Shown here in pieces: positions 25,262 to 38,950 of a stretch of DNA of 64,000 nucleotides (its first letter is position 1; every line of letters begins with the position of its first letter). This DNA is from Delphinus delphis (Eukaryota > Chordata > Mammalia > Artiodactyla > Delphinidae). Position numbers and translations under genes: made by a program. The notes beneath the pieces were generated by a model. That model had not been told where the DNA came from. It saw only the letters and a list, made by a program, of their open reading frames with translations, and made no database searches. The stretch covers positions 868,001-932,000 of the forward strand of contig NW_027192651.1 in NCBI RefSeq assembly GCF_949987515.2, in the 5' to 3' direction.

Positions 25262-26839
25262 TTTACAGTACAAGTTCAACATCGCAGAAAGTGAAAAATG
25301 GATAAAGAAGTTGTGGTATTTACTTACAAAGCAATATCACTCAGCAATGAAATCTGTGTCATCAGGCCCTTAACAGCACAATGAGTGGATTCAGGTATGA
25401 TGATTATAACTGAAATAAGTCACACAGAAAAAGAAACATCATAAGATATCAGTAATACAAGGAATGTAAACTTGGCTACACAGGAACTGAATTACAGAAC
25501 AGAACAGGGTCTCAAATTTAGAAAACTAACTTATGCCTGCTTAAGGGGAAAGGTGAGTTGGGGTGCTGCATAAAACCAGAGATTGAAATGAGCACAGATA
25601 AAGTTCCTTAAGCCAAATATGGAATAGACAAGAGCTACTCCTTGCTCAACGAAATGGACTCAAAACCCCATATTAAACGCCTAAGAATGTACCTGACTAG
25701 TAAGTATCTTAAACATATGGATTGCTATGTCTCCAAAAGAGAATCAAGCGTGTGTACAGGGGCGTAAACGCAGCAGTGATACGATTGGAGAGGTTCGGTG
25801 AGCAAATGATGACGCTTTGAAGTCATATTGCATGGTACCCATTCCACGGGTCTCAACTCTCCAGGTTAAAGGTATTCTTCCTTCAGCTAAAACATGCATG
25901 TGGAACCCAGAGTATGATCAACCATGTGAACGGGAGACGTGTTCAAATATGTCTCAGTTTTCCTCCCCTGGTACTTGGGTGCAACATTCCAGACGCTTTA
26001 CTAACACTCTCCCCACTTGGAGAGTCAGCGCCTTTAACCTCCTGTTTGGCCCAGTTTGCAATTTCTGCGGAAGATGAACAGGAATAGGGAGAACCAATGA
26101 GAGACTACCTGGAGGTGTCTGGACGGGCAAATTTAACTCTCATTTCCCACCAGGAAGAGGAAATAACCAAAGGCTCAGCGTGCCATGCCAGAACCAGATT
26201 TGGGCCTGAAGCCATCCAGTGGTGTTGCGGCCAGGTCACAAGAAAGCGAGTTGAAGAAAGGAGCTCAGGGGCACTGTAATTCACAAACCTGCAGAGTTAT
26301 AAATGACAGCTATCGTCCAAAAATATACTGAAGTAAGGCTGCCAAGCGGACTTGAAAGCGGGGCAGAATTGCAGGAAACCGATTTCAGGAGGTAGACTGG
26401 AATTGCATTGAAAGCATAGGAAAAGAGGCAGAGCGTCCACAATGATGCACTTGGCCAAAAAGGGCGTATGCGTTTTTTCCTGAATATATTCAGGGAAAAA
26501 CGCATACGCACTTTTTGGCCAACCAAGCAAACTTGTAAAGGAAATCTGCACTACAATGAAGTCTCACTTCCCCCGGTCAAAAGGGCCATCTGAAAAAAGT
26601 GTAAAATCCAGAAAGGCAGGACAGGCCATGGAGAACTGGGAGCCTTGTTATGCTGATGGGCGGGATGTAAATTTCCAACAGACACTCGGGAGAAGTGTAT
26701 GGTGTTTCCTGAAACATCTAAAAAACAAAGCAACAGAGCCTAGGGCACTTTCACTTAAGGTCCTATAGCCTAGGGAAATTAAAATCAAAAAGACACAGCC
26801 ACCCCAAAGTTTGGAACGGCTCTGTTTACAAGAACCTCG
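25262..26839 (+). repeat. Satellite unit 17 (1,578 bp)
   Basis: A-type start with gattataactg and ctaacttatgcctgc, and a deletion giving cttaaacatatgg. a-type middle. Palindrome 26451-26522 is imperfect in the right arm (cagggaaaaacg and gcatacgcac). All these changes recur in unit 22. Confidence 0.93.
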
Positions 26840-28419
26840 TATACAGTACAAGTTCAACATCGCAGAAAGTGAAAAATGGATAAAGAAGTTGTGGTATTTA
26901 CTTACAAAGCAATATCACTCAGCAATGAAATCTGTGTCATCAGGCCCTTAGCAGCACAATGAGTGGATTCAGGTATGATGATTCTAACTGAAATAAGTCA
27001 CACAGAAAAAGAAACATCTTAAGATATCAGTAATACACGGAATGTAAACTTGGCTACACAGGAACTGAATTACAGAACAGAACAGGGTCTCAAATTTAGA
27101 AAACCAACTTATGTTTGCTTAAGGGTAAAGGTGAGTTGGCGTGCTGCATAAAACCAGAGATTGAAATGAGCACAGATAAATTTCCTTAAGCCAAATATGG
27201 AATAGACAAGAGCTACTCCTTGCTGAATGCAATGGACTCAACACCGCATATTAAACGCCTAAGAATTTACCTGACTAGTAAGTATCTTAAAACCTATGGA
27301 TTGCTATGTCTCCGAAAGAGAATCAAGCTTGTGTACAGGGGCATAAACGCAGCAGTGATAGGATTGGAGAGGTTCGGTGAGCAAATGAAGACCCTTTGAA
27401 CTCATATTGCGTGGTACCCTTTCCACGGGTTTCAACTACCCAGGTTTAAGGTATTCTTCCTTCAGCTAAAACATGCATGTGGAACCTAGAGTATGATCAA
27501 CCATGTGATCGGCAGATGTGTTCAAATATGTCTCAGTTTTCGTACCTTGGTACTCGGGTGCAACATGCCAAACACTTTACTGACACTCTCCCGACTTGGA
27601 GAGTCAGTCCCTTTAACCTCCTGTTTGGCCCAGTTTGCAATTTCTGCGGAAGATGAACAGGAATAGCGAGAACCAATGAGAGACTAGCTGGAGGTGTCTG
27701 GACGGGCAAATTTAACTCTCATTTCCCACCAGGAAGAGGAAATAACCAAAGGCTCAGCGTGCCGTGCCGGAACCAGATTAGGGCCTGGAGCCATCCTGCG
27801 GTGTTGCGGCCAGGTCACAAGAAAGCGAGTTGAAGAAAGGAGCTCAGGGGCACTGTAATTCACAAACCTGCAGAGTTATAAATGACAGCTATCGTCCAAA
27901 AATAGACTGAAGTAAGGCTGCCAAGAGGACTTGAAAGTGGGGCAGAATTGCAGGAAACCGATTTCAGGAGGTAGACTGGAATTGCATTGAAAGCATAGGA
28001 AAGGAGGCAGAACGTCCACAATGATGCACTTGGCCAAAAAGGGCGTATGCGTTTTTTCCTGAATATATTCAGGAAAAAACGCATACGCCCTTTTTGGCCA
28101 ACCAAGCAAGCTTGCAAAGGAAATCTGCACTACAATGAAGTCTCACAACCCCCCGGTCAAAAGGGGCCTCTGAAAAAAGTGTAAAATCCAGAAAGGCAGG
28201 ACAGGCCATGGAGAACTGGGAGCCTTGTTTTGCTGAAGGGCGGGATGTAAATTGCCAAGAGACACTCGGGAGAAGTGTATGGTGTTTCCTGAAACATCTA
28301 AAAAACAAAGCAACAGAGCCTAGGGCACTTCCACTTACGGTCCTATAGCTTAGGGAAATTAAAATCAAAAAGACACAGCCACCCCAAAGTTTGGGACGGC
28401 TCTGTTTACAAGAACCTCC
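26840..28419 (+). repeat. Satellite unit 18 (1,580 bp)
   Basis: A-type start, b-type middle with private-pair changes gtgatcggcagatg and cgtaccttgg shared with unit 23. Palindrome 28030-28101, perfect. The flank reads tctcacaaccccccgg, also in unit 23. Confidence 0.93.
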
Positions 28420-29997
28420 TTTACAGTACAAGTTCAACAGCGCAGAAAGTGAAAAATGGATAAAGAAGTTGTGGTATTTACTTACAAAGCAATATCACTC
28501 AGCAATGAAATCTATGTCATCAGGACCTTAGCAGCACAATGAGTGGATTCAGGTATGATGATTCTAACTGAAATAAGTCACACAGAAAAAGAAACATCAT
28601 AAGATGTCAGTAATACACAGAATGTAAACTTGGCTACACAGGAACTGAATTACAGAACAGAACAGGGTCTCAAATTTAGAAAACCAACTTATGCTTGCTT
28701 AAGGGTAAAGGTGAGTTGGGGTGCTGCATAAAACCAGAGATCGAAATGAGCAGAGATAAAGTTCCTTAAGCCAAATATGGAATAGACAAGAGCTACTCCT
28801 TGCTCAACGAAATGGACTCAAAACCGCATATTAAACGTCTAAGAATGTACCTGACTAGTAAGTATCTTAAAACCTATGGAATGCTATGTCTCCGAAAGAG
28901 AATCAAGCGTGTGTACAGGGGCATAAACGCAGCAGTGATAGGATTGGAGAGGTTCGGTGAGCAAATGAAGACCCTTTGAAGTCATATTGCATGGTACCCG
29001 TTCCACGGGTTTCAACTACCCAGGTTTAAGGTATTCTTCCTTCAGCTAAAACATGCATGTGGAACCCAGAGTATGATCAACCGTGTGAACGGGAGACGTG
29101 TTCAAATATGTCTCAGTTTTCCTCCCCTGGTTCTCGGGTGCAACATTCCAGATGCTTTACTAACACTCTCCCCACTTGGAGATTCAGCGCCTTTAACCTC
29201 CTGTTTGGCCTAGTTTGCAATTTCTGCGGAAGATGAACAGGAATAGGGAGAACCAATGAGAGACTAGCTGGAGGTGTCTGGACGGGCAAATTTAACTCTT
29301 ATTTCCCACCAGGAAGAGGAAATAACCAAAGGCTCAGCGTGCCGTGCCGGAACCACATTAGGGCCTGAAGCCATCCTGCGGTGTTGCGGCCAGCTCACAA
29401 GAAAGCGAGTTGAAGAAGGGAGCTCAGGGGCACTGTAATTCACAAACCTGCAGTTATAAATGACAGCTATCGTCCAAAAATATACTGAAGTAAGGCTGCC
29501 AAGAGGACTTGAAAGCGGGGCAGAATTGCAGGAAACCGATTTCAGGAGGTAGACTGGAATTGCATTGATAGCATAGGAAAAGAGGCAGAACGTCCACAAT
29601 GATGCACTTGGCCAAAAAGGGCGTATGCGTTTTTTCCTGAATATATTCAGGAAAAAACGCATACGCCCTTTTTGGCCAACCAAGCAAGCTTGCAAAGGAA
29701 ATCTGCACTACAATGAAGTCTCCCTTCCCCCCGGTCAAAAGGGCCATCTGAAAAAAGTGTAAAATCCAGAAAGGCAGGACAGGCCATGGAGAACTGGGAG
29801 CCTTGTTATGCTGATGGGCGGGATGTAAATTGCCAACAGACACTCGGGAGAAGTGTATGGTGTTTCCTGAAACATCTAAAAAACAAAGCAACAGAGACTA
29901 GGGCACTTCCACTTATGGTCCTATAGCTTAGGGAAATTAAAATCAAAAAGACACAGCCACCCCAAAGTTTGGAACGGCTCTGTTTACAAGAACCTCG
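28420..29997 (+). repeat. Satellite unit 19 (1,578 bp)
   Basis: A-type start, a-type middle with accgtgtgaacggg. A 2-bp deletion before the TATA motif gives cctgcagttataaatg, shared with unit 26. Palindrome 29608-29679, perfect. The unit is a join: its first ~620 bp match unit 24 and the rest matches unit 26. Confidence 0.93.
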
Positions 29998-31090
29998 CTT
30001 ACAGTACAAGTTCAATATCACAGAAAGTGAAAAATGGATAAAGAACTTGTGGTACTTACGTACAATGCAGTATCACTCAACAATGAAATCTATATCATCA
30101 GGCCCGTAGCAGCATAATGAGTGGATTCAGGTATGATTATTCTAACTGAAATAAGTCACACAGAAAAAGAAACATCATAAGATATCACTAATACACGGAA
30201 TGTAAACATGGCTACACAGGAACTGAATTCCAAAACAGAACAGGGTCTCAAATTTAGAAAACCAACTTATGCTTGCTTAAGGGGAAAGGTGAGTTGGGGT
30301 GCTGCATAAAACCAAAGATTGAAATAAGCACAGATAAAGTTCCTTAAGCCAAATATGGAATAGACAAGAGCTACTCCTTGCTCAACGAAATGGACTCAAC
30401 ACCGCATATTAAACGCCTAAGAATGTACCTGACTAGTAAGTATCTTAAAACCTATGGATTGCTATGTCTCCAAAAGAGAATCAAGCGTGTGTACAGGGGC
30501 ATAAACGCAGCAGTGATAGGATTGGAGAGGTTCGGTGAGCAAATGAAGACCCTTTGAAGTCATATTGCATGGTACCCATTACAAGAGTTTCAACTACCCA
30601 GGTTTAAGGTATTCTTCCTTCAGCTAAAACATGCATGTGGAACCTAGAGTATGATCAACCATGTGATCGGGAGACGTGTTCAAATATGTCTCAGTTTTCG
30701 TACGCTGGTACTCGGATGCAACATTCCAGACGCTTTACTAACAATCTCCCCACTTGGAGAGTCAGCGCCTTTAACCTCCTGTTTGGCCCAGTTTGCAATT
30801 TCTGATGAAGATGAACAGGAATAGCGAGAACCAATGACAGACTAGCTGGAGGTGTCTGGACGGGCAAATTTAACTCTGATTTCCCACCAGGAAGAGGAAA
30901 TAACCAAAGGCTCAGCGTGCCGTGCCGGAACCAGATTAGGGCCTGAAGCCATCCTGCGGTGTTGCGGCCAGCTCACAAGAAACGAGTTGAAGAAAGGAGC
31001 TCAGGGGCACTGTAATTCACAAACCTGCAGAGTTATAAATGACAGCTATCGTCCAAAAATAGACTGAAGTAAGGCTGCCAAGAGGACTTG
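29045..31090 (+). repeat. Block B, copy 1 (7-unit offset; copy 2 at about 40,097-42,141)
   Basis: About 2.05 kb recurs 11,051-11,053 bp further on. Shared rare variants are accgtgtgaacggg, gattcagcgcc, cctgcagttataaatg, acagagactaggg, cttacagtac, ccaaagattgaaataagc, aacaatctcc, tctgatgaag and caagaaacgag. A tract near 30,570-30,590 differs from its partner. It begins where block A copy 1 ends. Confidence 0.8.
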
Positions 31091-31576
31091 AAAGCGGAGC
31101 AGAATTGCAGGAAACCGATTTCAGGAGGTAGACTGGAATTGCATTGAAAGCATAGGAAAAGAGGCAGAACGTCCACAATGATGCACTTGGCCAAAAAGGG
31201 CGTATGCGTTTTTTCCTGAATATATTCAGGAAAAAACGCATACGCCCTTTTTGGCCAACCAAGCAAGCTTGCAAAGGAAATCTGCACTACAATGAAGTCT
31301 CACTTCCCCCCGGTCAAAAGGGCCATCTGAAAAAAGTGTAAAATCCAGAAAGGCAGGACAGGCCATGGAGAACTGGGAGCCTTGTTATGCTGATGGGCGG
31401 GATGTAAATTGCCAACAGACACTTGGGAGAAGTGTATGGTGTTTCCTGAAACAACTAAAAAACAAAGCAACAGAACCTAGGGCACTTCCACTTATGGTCC
31501 TATAGCTTAGGGAAATTAAAATCAAAAAGACACAGCCACCCCAAAGTTTGGAACGGCTCTGTTTACAAGAACCTCG
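29998..31576 (+). repeat. Satellite unit 20 (1,579 bp)
   Basis: B-type start beginning cttacagtac. b-type middle with cgtacgctggtactcgg, aacaatctcc and tctgatgaag, shared with units 27 and 29. 1-bp deletion caagaaacgag. Palindrome 31187-31258, perfect; from about 30,873 it matches unit 15. Confidence 0.93.
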
Positions 31577-33155
31577 TTTACAGTACAAGTTCAACATCGC
31601 AGAAAGTGAAAAATGGATAAAGAAGTTGTGGTATTTACTTACAAAGCAATATCACTCAGCAATGAAATCTGTGTCATCAGGCCCTTAGCAGCACAATGAG
31701 TGGATTCAGGTATGATGATTCTAACTGAAATAAGTCACACAGAAAAAGAAACATCATAAGATATCACTAATACACGGAATGTAAACTTGGCTACACAGGA
31801 ACTGCATTCCAAAACAGAACAGGGTCTCAAATTTAGAAAACCAACTTATGCTTGCTTAAGGGGAAATGTGAGTTCGGGTGCTGCATAAAACCAGAGATTG
31901 AAATGAGCACAGATAAAGTTCCTTAAGCCAAATATGGAATAGACAAGAGCTACTCCTTGCTCAACGAAATGGACTCAAAACCCCATATTAAACGCCTAAG
32001 AATGTACATGACTAGTAAGTATCTTAAAACCTATGGATTGCTATGTCTCCAAAAGAGAATCAAGCGTGTGTACAGGGGCATAAACGCAGCAGTGATAGGA
32101 TTGGAGAGGTTCGGTGAGCAAATGAAGACCCTTTGAAGTCATATTGCATGGTACCCATTACACGGTTCTCAACTCTCCAGGTTTAAGGTATTCTTCCTTG
32201 AGCTAAAACATGCATGTGGAACCCAGAGTATGATCAACCATGTGAACGGGAGACGTGTTCAAATATGTCTCAGTTTTCCTCCCCTGGTACTCGGGTGCAA
32301 CATTCCAGACGCTTTACTAACACTCTCCCCACTTGGAGAGTCAGTCCCTTTAACCTCCTGTTTGGCCCAGTTTGCAATTTCTGCGGAAGATGAACAGGAA
32401 TAGCGAGAACCAATGAGAGGCTAGCTGGAGGTGTCTGGACGGGCAAATTTAACTCTCATTTCAAACCAGGAAGAGGAATTAACCAAAGGCTCAGCATGCC
32501 GGGCCGGAACCAGATTAGGGCCTGAAGCCACCCTGCGGTGTTGCGGCCAGGTCACAAGAAAGCGAGTTGAAGAAAGGAGCTCAGGGGCACTGTAATTCAC
32601 AAACCTGCAGAGTTATAAATGACAGCTATCGTCCAAAAATACACTGAAGTAAGGCTGCCAAGAGGACTTGAAAGCGGGGCAGAATTGCAGGAAACCGATT
32701 TCAGGAGGTAGACTGGAGTTGCATTGAAAGCATAGGAAAAGAGGCAGAACGTCCATAATGATGCACTTGGCCAAAAAGGGCGTATGCGTTTTTTCCTGAA
32801 TATATTCAGGAAAAAACGCATACGCCCTTTTTGGCCAACCAAGCAAGCTTGCAAAGGAAATCTGCACTACAATGAAGTCTCACTTCCCCCCGGTCAAAAG
32901 GGCCATCTGAAAAAAGTGTAAAATCCAGAAAGGCAGGACAGGCCATGGAGAACTGGGAGCCTTGTTATGCTGATGGGCGGGATGTAAATTGCCAAGAACA
33001 CTTGGGAGAAGTGTATGATGTTTCTTGAAACAACTAAAAAACAAAGCAACAGAACCTAGGGCACTTCCACTTATGGTCCTATAGCTTAGGGAAATTAAAA
33101 TCAAAAAGACACAGCCACCCCAAAGTTTGGAACGGCTCTGTTTACAAGAACCTCG
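31577..33155 (+). repeat. Satellite unit 21 (1,579 bp)
   Basis: A-type start, a-type middle, near copy of unit 16. It differs from unit 16 where it reads gtccctttaacctcctg and catttcaaaccagg. Palindrome 32767-32838, perfect. Confidence 0.93.
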
Positions 33156-34734
33156 TTTACAGTACAAGTTCAACATCGCAGAAAGTGAAAAATGGATAAA
33201 GAAGTTGTGGTATTTACTTACAAAGCAATATCACTCAGCAATGAAATCTGTGTCATCAGGCCCTTAGCAGCACAATGAGTGGATTCAGGTATGATGATTA
33301 TAACTGAAATAAGTCACACAGAAAAAGAAACATCATAAGATATCAGTAATACAAGGAATGTAAACTTGGCTACACAGGAACTGAATTACAGAACAGAACA
33401 GGGTCTCAAATTTAGAAAACTAACTTATGCCTGCTTAAGGGGAAAGGTGAGTTGGGGTGCTGCATAAAACCAGAGATTGAAATGAGCACAGATAAAGTTC
33501 CTTAAGCCAAATATGGAATAGACAAGAGCTACTCCTTGCTCAACGAAATGGACTCAAAACCCCATATTAAACGCCTAAGAATGTACCTGACTAGTAAGTA
33601 TCTTAAACATATGGATTGCTATGTCTCCAAAAGAGAATCAAGCGTGTGTACAGGGGCGTAAACGCAGCAGTGATACGATTGGAGAGGTTCGGTGAGCAAA
33701 TGATGACGCTTTGAAGTCATATTGCATGGTACCCATTCCACGGGTCTCAACTCTCCAGGTTAAAGGTATTCTTCCTTCAGCTAAAACATGCATGTGGAAC
33801 CCAGAGTATGATCAACCATGTGAACGGGAGACGTGTTCAAATATGTCTCAGTTTTCCTCCCCTGGTACTTGGGTGCAACATTCCAGACGCTTTACTAACA
33901 CTCTCCCCACTTTGAGAGTCAGCGCCTTTAACCTCCTGTTTGGCCCAGTTTGCAATTTCTGCGGAAGATGAACAGGAATAGGGAGAACCAATGAGAGACT
34001 ACCTGGAGGTGTCTGGACGGGCAAATTTAACTCTCATTTCCCACCAGGAAGAGGAAATAACCAAAGGCTCAGCGTGCCATGCCAGAACCAGATTTGGGCC
34101 TGAAGCCATCCAGTGGTGTTGCGGCCAGGTCACAAGAAAGCGAGTTGAAGAAAGGAGCTCAGGGGCACTGTAATTCACAAACCTGCAGAGTTATAAATGA
34201 CAGCTATCGTCCAAAAATATACTGAAGTAAGGCTGCCAAGCGGACTTGAAAGCGGGGCAGAATTGCAGGAAACCGATTTCAGGAGGTAGACTGGAATTGC
34301 ATTGAAAGCATAGGAAAAGAGGCAGAGCGTCCACAATGATGCACTTGGCCAAAAAGGGCGTATGCGTTTTTTCCTGAATATATTCAGGGAAAAACGCATA
34401 CGCACTTTTTGGCCAACCAAGCAAACTTGCAAAGGAAATCTGCACTACAATGAAGTCTCACTTCCCCCCGGTCAAAAGGGCCATCTGAAAAAAGTGTAAA
34501 ATCCAGAAAGGCAGGACAGGCCATGGAGAACTGGGAGCCTTGTTATGCTGATGGGCGGGATGTAAATTTCCAACAGACACTCGGGAGAAGTGTATGGTGT
34601 TTCCTGAAACATCTAAAAAACAAAGCAACAGAGCCTAGGGCACTTTCACTTAAGGTCCTATAGCCTAGGGAAATTAAAATCAAAAAGACACAGCCACCCC
34701 AAAGTTTGGAACGGCTCTGTTTACAAGAACCTCG
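33156..34734 (+). repeat. Satellite unit 22 (1,579 bp)
   Basis: Near copy of unit 17: gattataactg, cttaaacatatgg and tgatgacgctttg are shared. Palindrome 34345-34416 carries the same right-arm mismatches as unit 17. Confidence 0.93.
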
Positions 34735-36314
34735 TATACAGTACAAGTTCAACATCGCAGAAAGTGAAAAATGGATAAAGAAGTTGTGGTATTTACTTAC
34801 AAAGCAATATCACTCAGCAATGAAATCTGTGTCATCAGGCCCTTAGCAGCACAATGAGTGGATTCAGGTATGATGATTCTAACTGAAATAAGTCACACAG
34901 AAAAAGAAACATCTTAAGATATCAGTAATACATGGAATGTAAACTTGGCTACACAGGAACTGAATTACAGAACAGAACAGGGTCTCAAATTTAGAAAACC
35001 AACTTATGTTTGCTTAAGGGTAAAGGTGAGTTGGCGTGCTGCATAAAACCAGAGATTGAAATGAGCACAGATAAATTTCCTTAAGCCAAATATGGAATAG
35101 ACAAGAGCTACTCCTTGCTGAATGCAATGGACTCAACACCGCATATTAAACGCCTAAGAATTTACCTGACTAGTAAGTATCTTAAAACCTATGGATTGCT
35201 ATGTCTCCGAAAGAGAATCAAGCTTGTGTACAGGGGCATAAACGCAGCAGTGATAGGATTGGAGAGGTTCGGTGAGCAAATGAAGACCCTTTGAACTCAT
35301 ATTGCGTGGTACCCTTTCCACGGGTTTCAACTACCCAGGTTTAAGGTATTCTTCCTTCAGCTAAAACATGCATGTGGAACCTAGAGTATGATCAACCATG
35401 TGATCGGCAGATGTGTTCAAATATGTCTCAGTTTTCGTACCTTGGTACTCGGGTGCAACATGCCAAACACTTTACTGACACTCTCCCGACTTGGAGAGTC
35501 AGTCCCTTTAACCTCCTGTTTGGCCCAGTTTGCAATTTCTGCGGAAGATGAACAGGAATAGCGAGAACCAATGAGAGACTAGCTGGAGGTGTCTGGACGG
35601 GCAAATTTAACTCTCATTTCCCACCAGGAAGAGGAAATAACCAAAGGCTCAGCGTGCCGTGCCGGAACCAGATTAGGGCCTGGAGCCATCCTGCGGTGTT
35701 GCGGCCAGGTCACAAGAAAGCGAGTTGAAGAAAGGAGCTCAGGGGCACTGTAATTCACAAACCTGCAGAGTTATAAATGACAGCTATCGTCCAAAAATAT
35801 ACTGAAGTAAGGCTGCCAAGAGGACTTGAAAGTGGGGCAGAATTGCAGGAAACCGATTTCAGGAGGTAGACTGGAATTGCATTGAAAGCATAGGAAAGGA
35901 GGCAGAACGTCCACAATGATGCACTTGGCCAAAAAGGGCGTATGCGTTTTTTCCTGAATATATTCAGGAAAAAACGCATACGCCCTTTTTGGCCAACCAA
36001 GCAAGCTTGCAAAGGAAATCTGCACTACAATGAAGTCTCACAACCCCCCGGTCAAAAGGGGCCTCTGAAAAAAGTGTAAAATCCAGAAAGGCAGGACAGG
36101 CCATGGAGAACTGGGAGCCTTGTTTTGCTGAAGGGCGGGATGTAAATTGCCAACAGACACTCGGGAGAAGTGTATGGTGTTTCCTGAAACATCTAAAAAA
36201 CAAAGCAACAGAGCCTAGGGCACTTCCACTTACGGTCCTATAGCTTAGGGAAATTAAAATCAAAAAGACACAGCCACCCCAAAGTTTGGGACGGCTCTGT
36301 TTACAAGAACCTCC
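34735..36314 (+). repeat. Satellite unit 23 (1,580 bp)
   Basis: Near copy of unit 18, starting tatacagtac as that unit does. b-type middle. Palindrome 35925-35996, perfect. Confidence 0.93.
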
Positions 36315-37892
36315 TTTACAGTACAAGTTCAACAGCGCAGAAAGTGAAAAATGGATAAAGAAGTTGTGGTATTTACTTACAAAGCAATATCACTCAGCAA
36401 TGAAATCTATGTCATCAGGACCTTAGCAGCACAATGAGTGGATTCAGGTATGATGATTCTAACTGAAATAAGTCACACAGAAAAAGAAACATCATAAGAT
36501 GTCAGTAATACACAGAATGTAAACTTGGCTACACAGGAACTGAATTACAGAACAGAACAGGGTCTCAAATTTAGAAAACCAACTTATGCTTGCTTAAGGG
36601 TAAAGGTGAGTTGGGGTGCTGCATAAAACCAGAGATCGAAATGAGCACAGATAAAGTTCCTTAAGCCAAATATGGAATAGACAAGAGCTACTCCTTGCTC
36701 AACGAAATGGACTCAAAACCGCATATTAAACGTCTAAGAATGTACCTGACTAGTAAGTATCTTAAAACCTATGGAATGCTATGTCTCCGAAAGAGAATCA
36801 AGCGTGTGTACAGGGGCATAAACGCAGCAGTGATAGGATTGGAGAGGTTCGGTGAGCAAATGAAGACCCTTTGAAGTCATATTGCATGGTACCCGTTCCA
36901 CGGGTTTCAACTACCCAGGTTTAAGGTATTCTTCCTTCAACTAAAACATGCGTGTGGAACCTAGAGTATGATCAACCATGTGATCGGGAGACGTGTTCAA
37001 ATGTCTCAGTTTTCGTACGCTGGTACACGGGTGCAACATTCCAGACGCTTTACTAACACTCTCCCGACTTGGAGAGTCAGTCCCTTTAACCTCCTGTTTG
37101 GCCCGGTTTGGAATTTCTGCGGAAGATGAAAAGGAATAGCGAGAACCAATGAGAGACTAGCTGGAGGTGTCTGGACGGGCAAATTTAACTCTCATTTCCC
37201 ACCAGGAAGAGGAATTAACCAAAGGCTCAGCGTGCCGTGCCGGGACCATATTAGGGCCTGAAGCCATCCTGCGGTGTTCTGGCCAGCTCAAAAGAAAGCG
37301 AGTTGAAGAAAGGAGCTCAGGGGCACTGTAATTCACAAACCTGCAGAGTTATAAATGACAGCTATCGTCCAAAAATATGCTGAAGTAAGGCTGCCAAGAG
37401 GACTTGAAAGCGGGGCAGAATTGCAGGAAACCGATTTCAGGAGGTAGACTGGAATTGCATTGAAAGCATAGGAAAAGAGGCAGAACGTCCACAATGATGC
37501 ACTTGGCCAAAAAGGGCGTATGTGTCTTTTCCTGAATATATTAAGGAAAAAACGCATACGCCCTTTTTGGCCAACCAAGCAAGCTTGCAAAGGAAATCTG
37601 CACTACAATGAAGTCTCACTTCCGCCCGGTCAAAAGGGCCATCTGAAAAAAGTGTAAAATCCAGAAAGGCAGGACAGGCCATGGAGAACTGGGAGCCTTG
37701 TTATGCTGATGGGCGGGATGTAAATTGCCAACAGACACTCGGGAGAAGTGTATGGTGTTTCCTGAAACATCTAAAAAACAAAGCAACAGAGCCTAGGGCA
37801 CTTCCACTTATGGTCCTATAGCTTAGGGAAATTAAAATCAAAAAGACACAGCCACCCCAAAGTTTGGGACGCCTCTGTTTACAAGAACCTCG
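36315..37892 (+). repeat. Satellite unit 24 (1,578 bp)
   Basis: First ~620 bp match unit 19, then the copy switches to a b-type middle (cgtacgctggtacacgg). Palindrome 37503-37574 is among the most degraded, with tatgtgtcttttcc on the left and attaagg near the centre on the right. Confidence 0.93.
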
Positions 37893-38950
37893 TTTACAGT
37901 ACAAGTTCAATATCACAGAAAGTGAAAAATGGATAAAGAACTTGTGCTACTTACGTACAATGCAGTATCACTCAGCAAAGAAATCTATGTCATCAGGCCT
38001 GTAGCAGCATAATGAGTGGATTCAGGTACGATGATTCTAACTGAAATAAGTCACACAGAAAAAGAAACATCATAAGATATCAGTAATACACGGAATGTAA
38101 ACTTGGCTACACAGAAACTGAATTCCAAAACAGAACAGGGTCTCAAATTTAGAAAACCAAATTATGCTTGCTTAAGGGGAAAGGTGAGTTGGGGTGCTGC
38201 ATAAAACCAGAGATTGAAATGAGCACACATAAAGTTCCTTAAGCCAAATATGGAATAGACAAGAGCTACTCCTTGCTCAACGAAATGGACTCAACACCCC
38301 ATATTAAACGCCTAAGAATGTACCTGACTAGTAAGTATCTTAAAACCTATGGATTGCTATGTCTCCAAAAGAGAATCAAGCGTGTGTACAGGGGCATAAA
38401 CGCAGCAGTGATAGGATTGGAGAGGTTCGGTGAGCAAATGAAGACCCTTTGAAGTCATATTACATGGTACCCATTACACGGGACTCAACTCTCCAGGTTT
38501 AAGGTATTCTTCCTTCAGCTAAAACATGCATGTGGAACCCAGAGTATGATCAACCGTGTGAACGGGAGACGTGTTCAAATATGTCTCTTTTATCCTCCCC
38601 TGGTACTCGGGTGCAACATTCCAGACGCTTTACTAACACTCTCCCCACTTGGAGAGTCAGCACCTTTAACCTCCTGTTTGGCCCGGTTTGCAATTTCTGC
38701 GGAAGATGAACAGGAATAGCGAGAACCAATGAGAGACTAGCTGGAGGTGTCTAGACGGGCAAATTTAACTCTCATTTCCCACCAGGAAGAGGAAATAACC
38801 AAAGGCTCAGCGTGCCGTGCCGGAACCAGATTAGGGCCTGAAGCCATCCTGCGGTGTTGCGGCCAGCTCACAAGAAAGCGAGTTGAAGAAAGGAGCTCAG
38901 GGGCACTGTAATTCACAAACCTGCAGAGTTATAAATGACAGCTATTGTCC
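37535..38950 (+). repeat. Block C, copy 1 (3-unit offset; copy 2 at about 42,270-43,685)
   Basis: About 1.4 kb recurs 4,735 bp further on. Shared rare variants are attaagg in the palindrome, cttccgcccgg, cagcaaagaaatc, ggcctgtagcag, cacagaaactg, accaaattatg, cacacataaag, tattacatgg, cacgggactc, gtctagacggg and gctattgtcc. Confidence 0.82.

Larger units (their letters stand above)
22980..29044 (+). repeat. Block A, copy 1 (5-unit offset; copy 2 at about 30,873-36,939)
   Basis: About 6.06 kb recurs 7,893-7,895 bp further on. Shared rare variants include caagaaacgag, gcggagcag, tgccaagaacacttggg, gattataactg, cttaaacatatgg, the damaged palindrome arm of units 17/22, gtgatcggcagatg and aagatgtcag. 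By eye only about a dozen scattered differences appear outside one tract at about 24,445-24,585 versus 32,338-32,478, where the copies carry different variants. Confidence 0.85.
30873..36939 (+). repeat. Block A, copy 2
   Basis: Partner of about 22,980-29,044. The right edge is sharp: identity stops where one copy reads ttcagctaaaacatgcatg and the other ttcaactaaaacatgcgtg, and the following middle types differ (a-type versus b-type). Confidence 0.85.

Noticed and set aside
29264..29891. Longer minus-strand frames of 143-145 codons in unit 19 (and 143 in unit 26)
   Set aside because: They arise only because a 2-bp deletion before the TATAAA motif fuses two frames that are normally separate. 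There is no sign of codon conservation.
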